A stretch of 64,000 nt of DNA, taken from assembly GCA_963965975.1 (NCBI GenBank), contig OZ014417.1, forward strand, positions 1,841,821-1,905,820. The letters are read 5' to 3'. The position numbers and the translations under genes are program-made. The stretch comes from Xestospongia bergquistia. Its lineage: Eukaryota; Porifera; Demospongiae; Haplosclerida; Petrosiidae. The notes under the pieces were generated by a model that worked only from the letters and a program-made list of their open reading frames with translations, was not told the origin of the DNA and searched no databases. This document shows, one piece after another, positions 62,004-64,000 of this stretch (positions within the stretch are counted from its first letter, which is position 1; each line of letters starts with the position of its first letter).

Positions 62004-62899
62004 ACTTTAATTGGTATGAACATAAATGAGGAATAACGTTTGTAATATATATTATATGTTGATTATAGGTGTGCATGTAGCCACTGCGTGATCATGAGTA
62101 CTTCAAAGGAGTGGATTTGCTGCACAAGAAATTATGAAAATGAATGAGAAAATGGAAGAAGCTGAGATACCTGAGCTCCTATGTATTACTGACCATCCAC
62201 ATTACAAACTGCGTATTACCAATATTGACAAGAATATAGATCTGCAACTTTACCATCAGCTATTAATGAGTGAGTGTTCACTAACCTGAACTTTGTGCTA
62301 GCTCCTATTGATTTCTCTCTGTCTTCAGTGTCAGAACTTCTATAAGAGAAAAACAAGTTTACTCTACATACAAGCATTTATATTATACTTACTCTTCAGT
62401 TGATGGATAATATAATGATTCATCTGATTTTGAATTTATAAGTGTATTGAGTTCAGTACTGTTCTTATCATCAAATAAAAGGTTACATTGTACAGATACA
62501 TGACGGTACATAGACAATGTTTGTGTTTCATTAGATTGACATTGTATAGTTGTCTGACAGCCTAACATTAACATGTTATGACAGCTTTAACACAACCGAA
62601 ATTACATACCTTTCGATATCATTTTTTGCTTTTCTTTACTGCTTGATAGTACTATTGCAATGGAAGTACAATATGAACAAAATCAGTAGAAGTATACACT
62701 TCAAAACATGCCTGGTAGAGGATCTGATACAAATGAACATGATTCATATCCAGGCTCTTCAGGTAAATTCGAATGTCCCACTCTTAGCTGAGCTAATTCT
62801 TCATCTGTAGCCATACTGGACTCACTCTTATCATCAGCCAAATTGGACTCTTCATCTGGTACATCTACTAGGATCTCCAACCTAAATCAATTCAAACAG

Positions 62900-63304
62900 T
62901 TATAATCCAGTAGTGATAGCTTTTATATATACCTTCAAATTCTCTCTTCTTTTGTAACGTTCATGTCTACTTGTTGATTTTGACTTCTTTAAATGTGATG
63001 CCTCCTTAGTTTGATATTCGCTAACTGGTCTCTTGAAGACTGTCGGGATAGCATCAAATTTCAGTTCCATTCTTCTAGATAATCCTAGACTAGCAGCAAC
63101 AACTACATCAGGCTGGAAACAATCTTCAGTAAAGTGGCAACTACACAAAAATGAGTACTTGGTTGGTCCTAACCACTTGTCCTTGGTTCTCTTTACTTGC
63201 TCAGTCCATTTTTTACTGAGTACTGAATCTTTAGGGAATGAAAATAGACTCACTCCATCCTTGTTAGTATTACCACAACCGAAAGCAACGCATCTCTTAG
63301 GCAT
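62900..63304 (-). CDS. THAP-domain protein of the Kolobok-like element
   Basis: The start is MPKRCVAFGCGNTNKDGVSL, the THAP signature. The C2CH zinc ligands are visible (Cys5, Cys10, then Cys and His in CSCHF), with the later conserved Pro in DAIPTVF. THAP is a DNA-binding domain used by transposases of the P, Kolobok and ISL2EU types. A donor (GTATAT) after residue 124 suggests a second exon near 62760-62890, which has an acidic frame (VPDEESNLADDKSESS), but my joined phase does not fit cleanly. The upstream Met at 63349 lies in the inverted repeat. Confidence 0.7.
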   Translation of the reverse strand: MPKRCVAFGCGNTNKDGVSLFSFPKDSVLSKKWTEQVKRTKDKWLGPTKYSFLCSCHFTEDCFQPDVVVAASLGLSRRMELKFDAIPTVFKRPVSEYQTKEASHLKKSKSTSRHERYKRRENLKVYIKAITTGL

Positions 63305-63576
63305 TTTCCAATAGTTCACACTTCTTACCAGGTGTTGAATAGTGTTCATCGTTCATCTTGTGATGTCATAATGCGTTTCACCGATTTTGCTGCTTAAACA
63401 GGAAGAAGATGGCTGACTTGTGATTGAGCAAGGTTTGACTTCGTTTTATTTCAAAATAAAGTTCCATTTCAAGAAAAGGAGTAAGGTTTACATGTTATCA
63501 TATTATTATTTAACGAATGAACAAGTTTCAAAAATTTCAAAATACGCATTTCAGTTACCCTTTAATTTCCCTTTAG

Positions 63577-63788
63577 GGATTGTAATAGATGACAATAATA
63601 TAATATATATTATAGAGGGTGGAAATGATAGTATCTCTACCTTCACTACTGATGGTGACTTTATATGTTCTTTTGGAAGAAATGGCAGCAGTGAAGGTCA
63701 ATTTAATAATCCACATGAAATGATAATCGACAAGGAAGGATATTTGTACATTTATGATTATTATAACAACAGACTAGTAGTATATTGA
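63577..63788 (+). pseudogene. NHL-repeat gene fragment (C-terminal)
   Basis: Two NHL-type repeats are readable: PLGIVIDDNNIIYI ... ISTFTTDGDFICSFG, and QFNNPHEMIIDKEGYLYIYD ... NNRLVVY, then TGA at 63786-63788. NHL repeats form six-bladed propellers that bind RNA or protein, for example in TRIM-NHL proteins. Only about one and a half blades remain, and the sequence begins directly at the right TTAA of the Kolobok-like element. It could be an exon with an acceptor at CCCTTTAG (63576), or a truncated relic. Confidence 0.6.
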
Positions 63789-64000
63789 AGTTCATGATGT
63801 TATAACCAGCTGCATTGCATGTGCATGTGATATGTTTTAATTATTAACATATAGCATAATGTACAAATGCTAAAATTTATTGACACCTGTTATAATATTT
63901 TGTTACTAAATCTCTCTCTCCCCCCCCCAACATTCCTAAAATCTACAGTTTAGTTTATATTAGTTGTACACTTTATTTACCACCTTTTGTCGTTAGAAAT
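63789..64000. other. AT-rich flank, no gene seen
   Basis: A short (CT)n then C-run at about 63912-63928. Nothing else supported. Confidence 0.4.

Larger units (their letters stand above)
61569..63561. mobile_element. Kolobok-like DNA transposon with ~210-bp terminal inverted repeats and a THAP gene
   Basis: 1993 bp flanked by TTAA (61565-61568 and 63562-63565). The ends begin AGGGTAACTGAAATGCG. The inverted repeats span about 61569-61778 and 63342-63561 and are nearly identical, differing by a few substitutions and an ~8-base indel. TTAA target sites, an AGGG-type terminus and an encoded THAP domain fit the Kolobok superfamily. The length is short for an autonomous element and no full DDE transposase is seen, so it probably moves with help from relatives. 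Confidence 0.8.

Overview
This looks like a window of animal nuclear DNA from an AT-rich, compact genome, most likely a demosponge of the Amphimedon type. That is inferred from very short introns (43-120 nt), genes 100-150 bp apart, and the mix of TRAF-like RING genes, a ZU5-domain gene family, a SEFIR/death-domain gene and animal housekeeping genes. I see no bacterial operon, tRNA, rRNA or CRISPR.

Layout. (1) 1-12.1 kb: a plus-strand tandem cluster of RING + double TRAF-type zinc finger + coiled-coil genes. Four look intact besides one with a membrane tail, and between them lie at least six broken copies or relics. The ~150-residue N-terminus is conserved, but every C-terminus differs: a ubiquitin-binding-type zinc finger, a membrane anchor, His/Pro-rich, acidic, basic or none. 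(2) 12.2-14.3 kb: a four-exon gene joining a caspase-like domain that has lost its catalytic His, a SEFIR domain and a death domain. (3) 14.6-26.1 kb: ordinary conserved genes: ERK5 (MAPK7) with its transactivation tail, MRPL43, an unrecognised 314-residue gene, SLC7A6OS/IWR1 and OGFOD2. Two head-to-head pairs share short intergenic spaces. (4) 26.4-59.7 kb: two minus-strand genes encoding ZU5-domain proteins, tandemly duplicated together with a broken OGFOD2 copy and an integrase-element relic. Their exons join without a frameshift for about 613-633 residues, yet neither downstream part has a start codon at its 5' end. Upstream of each lies a giant tandem array of ~120-bp units. (5) 58-63.8 kb: recent DNA transposons (TTAA-flanked MITE, hAT MITE with 8-bp target duplication, Kolobok-like THAP element) and an NHL-repeat fragment.

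The main discovery candidate is the array. Read on the gene strand, every unit has an acceptor ending TTTAG, three variable bases, and a donor GTAAGTGTC. Thus ~145 units (29.2-46.3 kb) and ~58 units (52.0-59.7 kb) each look like a 3-nt phase-0 microexon plus a 117-nt intron. I count 17 different triplets, always ending in A or T, and no stop codon. The first long exon after each array opens in phase 0. This predicts either a protein segment built one codon per exon, possibly diversified by alternative splicing, or a ladder of recursive-splice points. RNA evidence is needed to tell.

All splice models are by eye from GT/AG sites and reading-frame phase; no alignments or searches were run.
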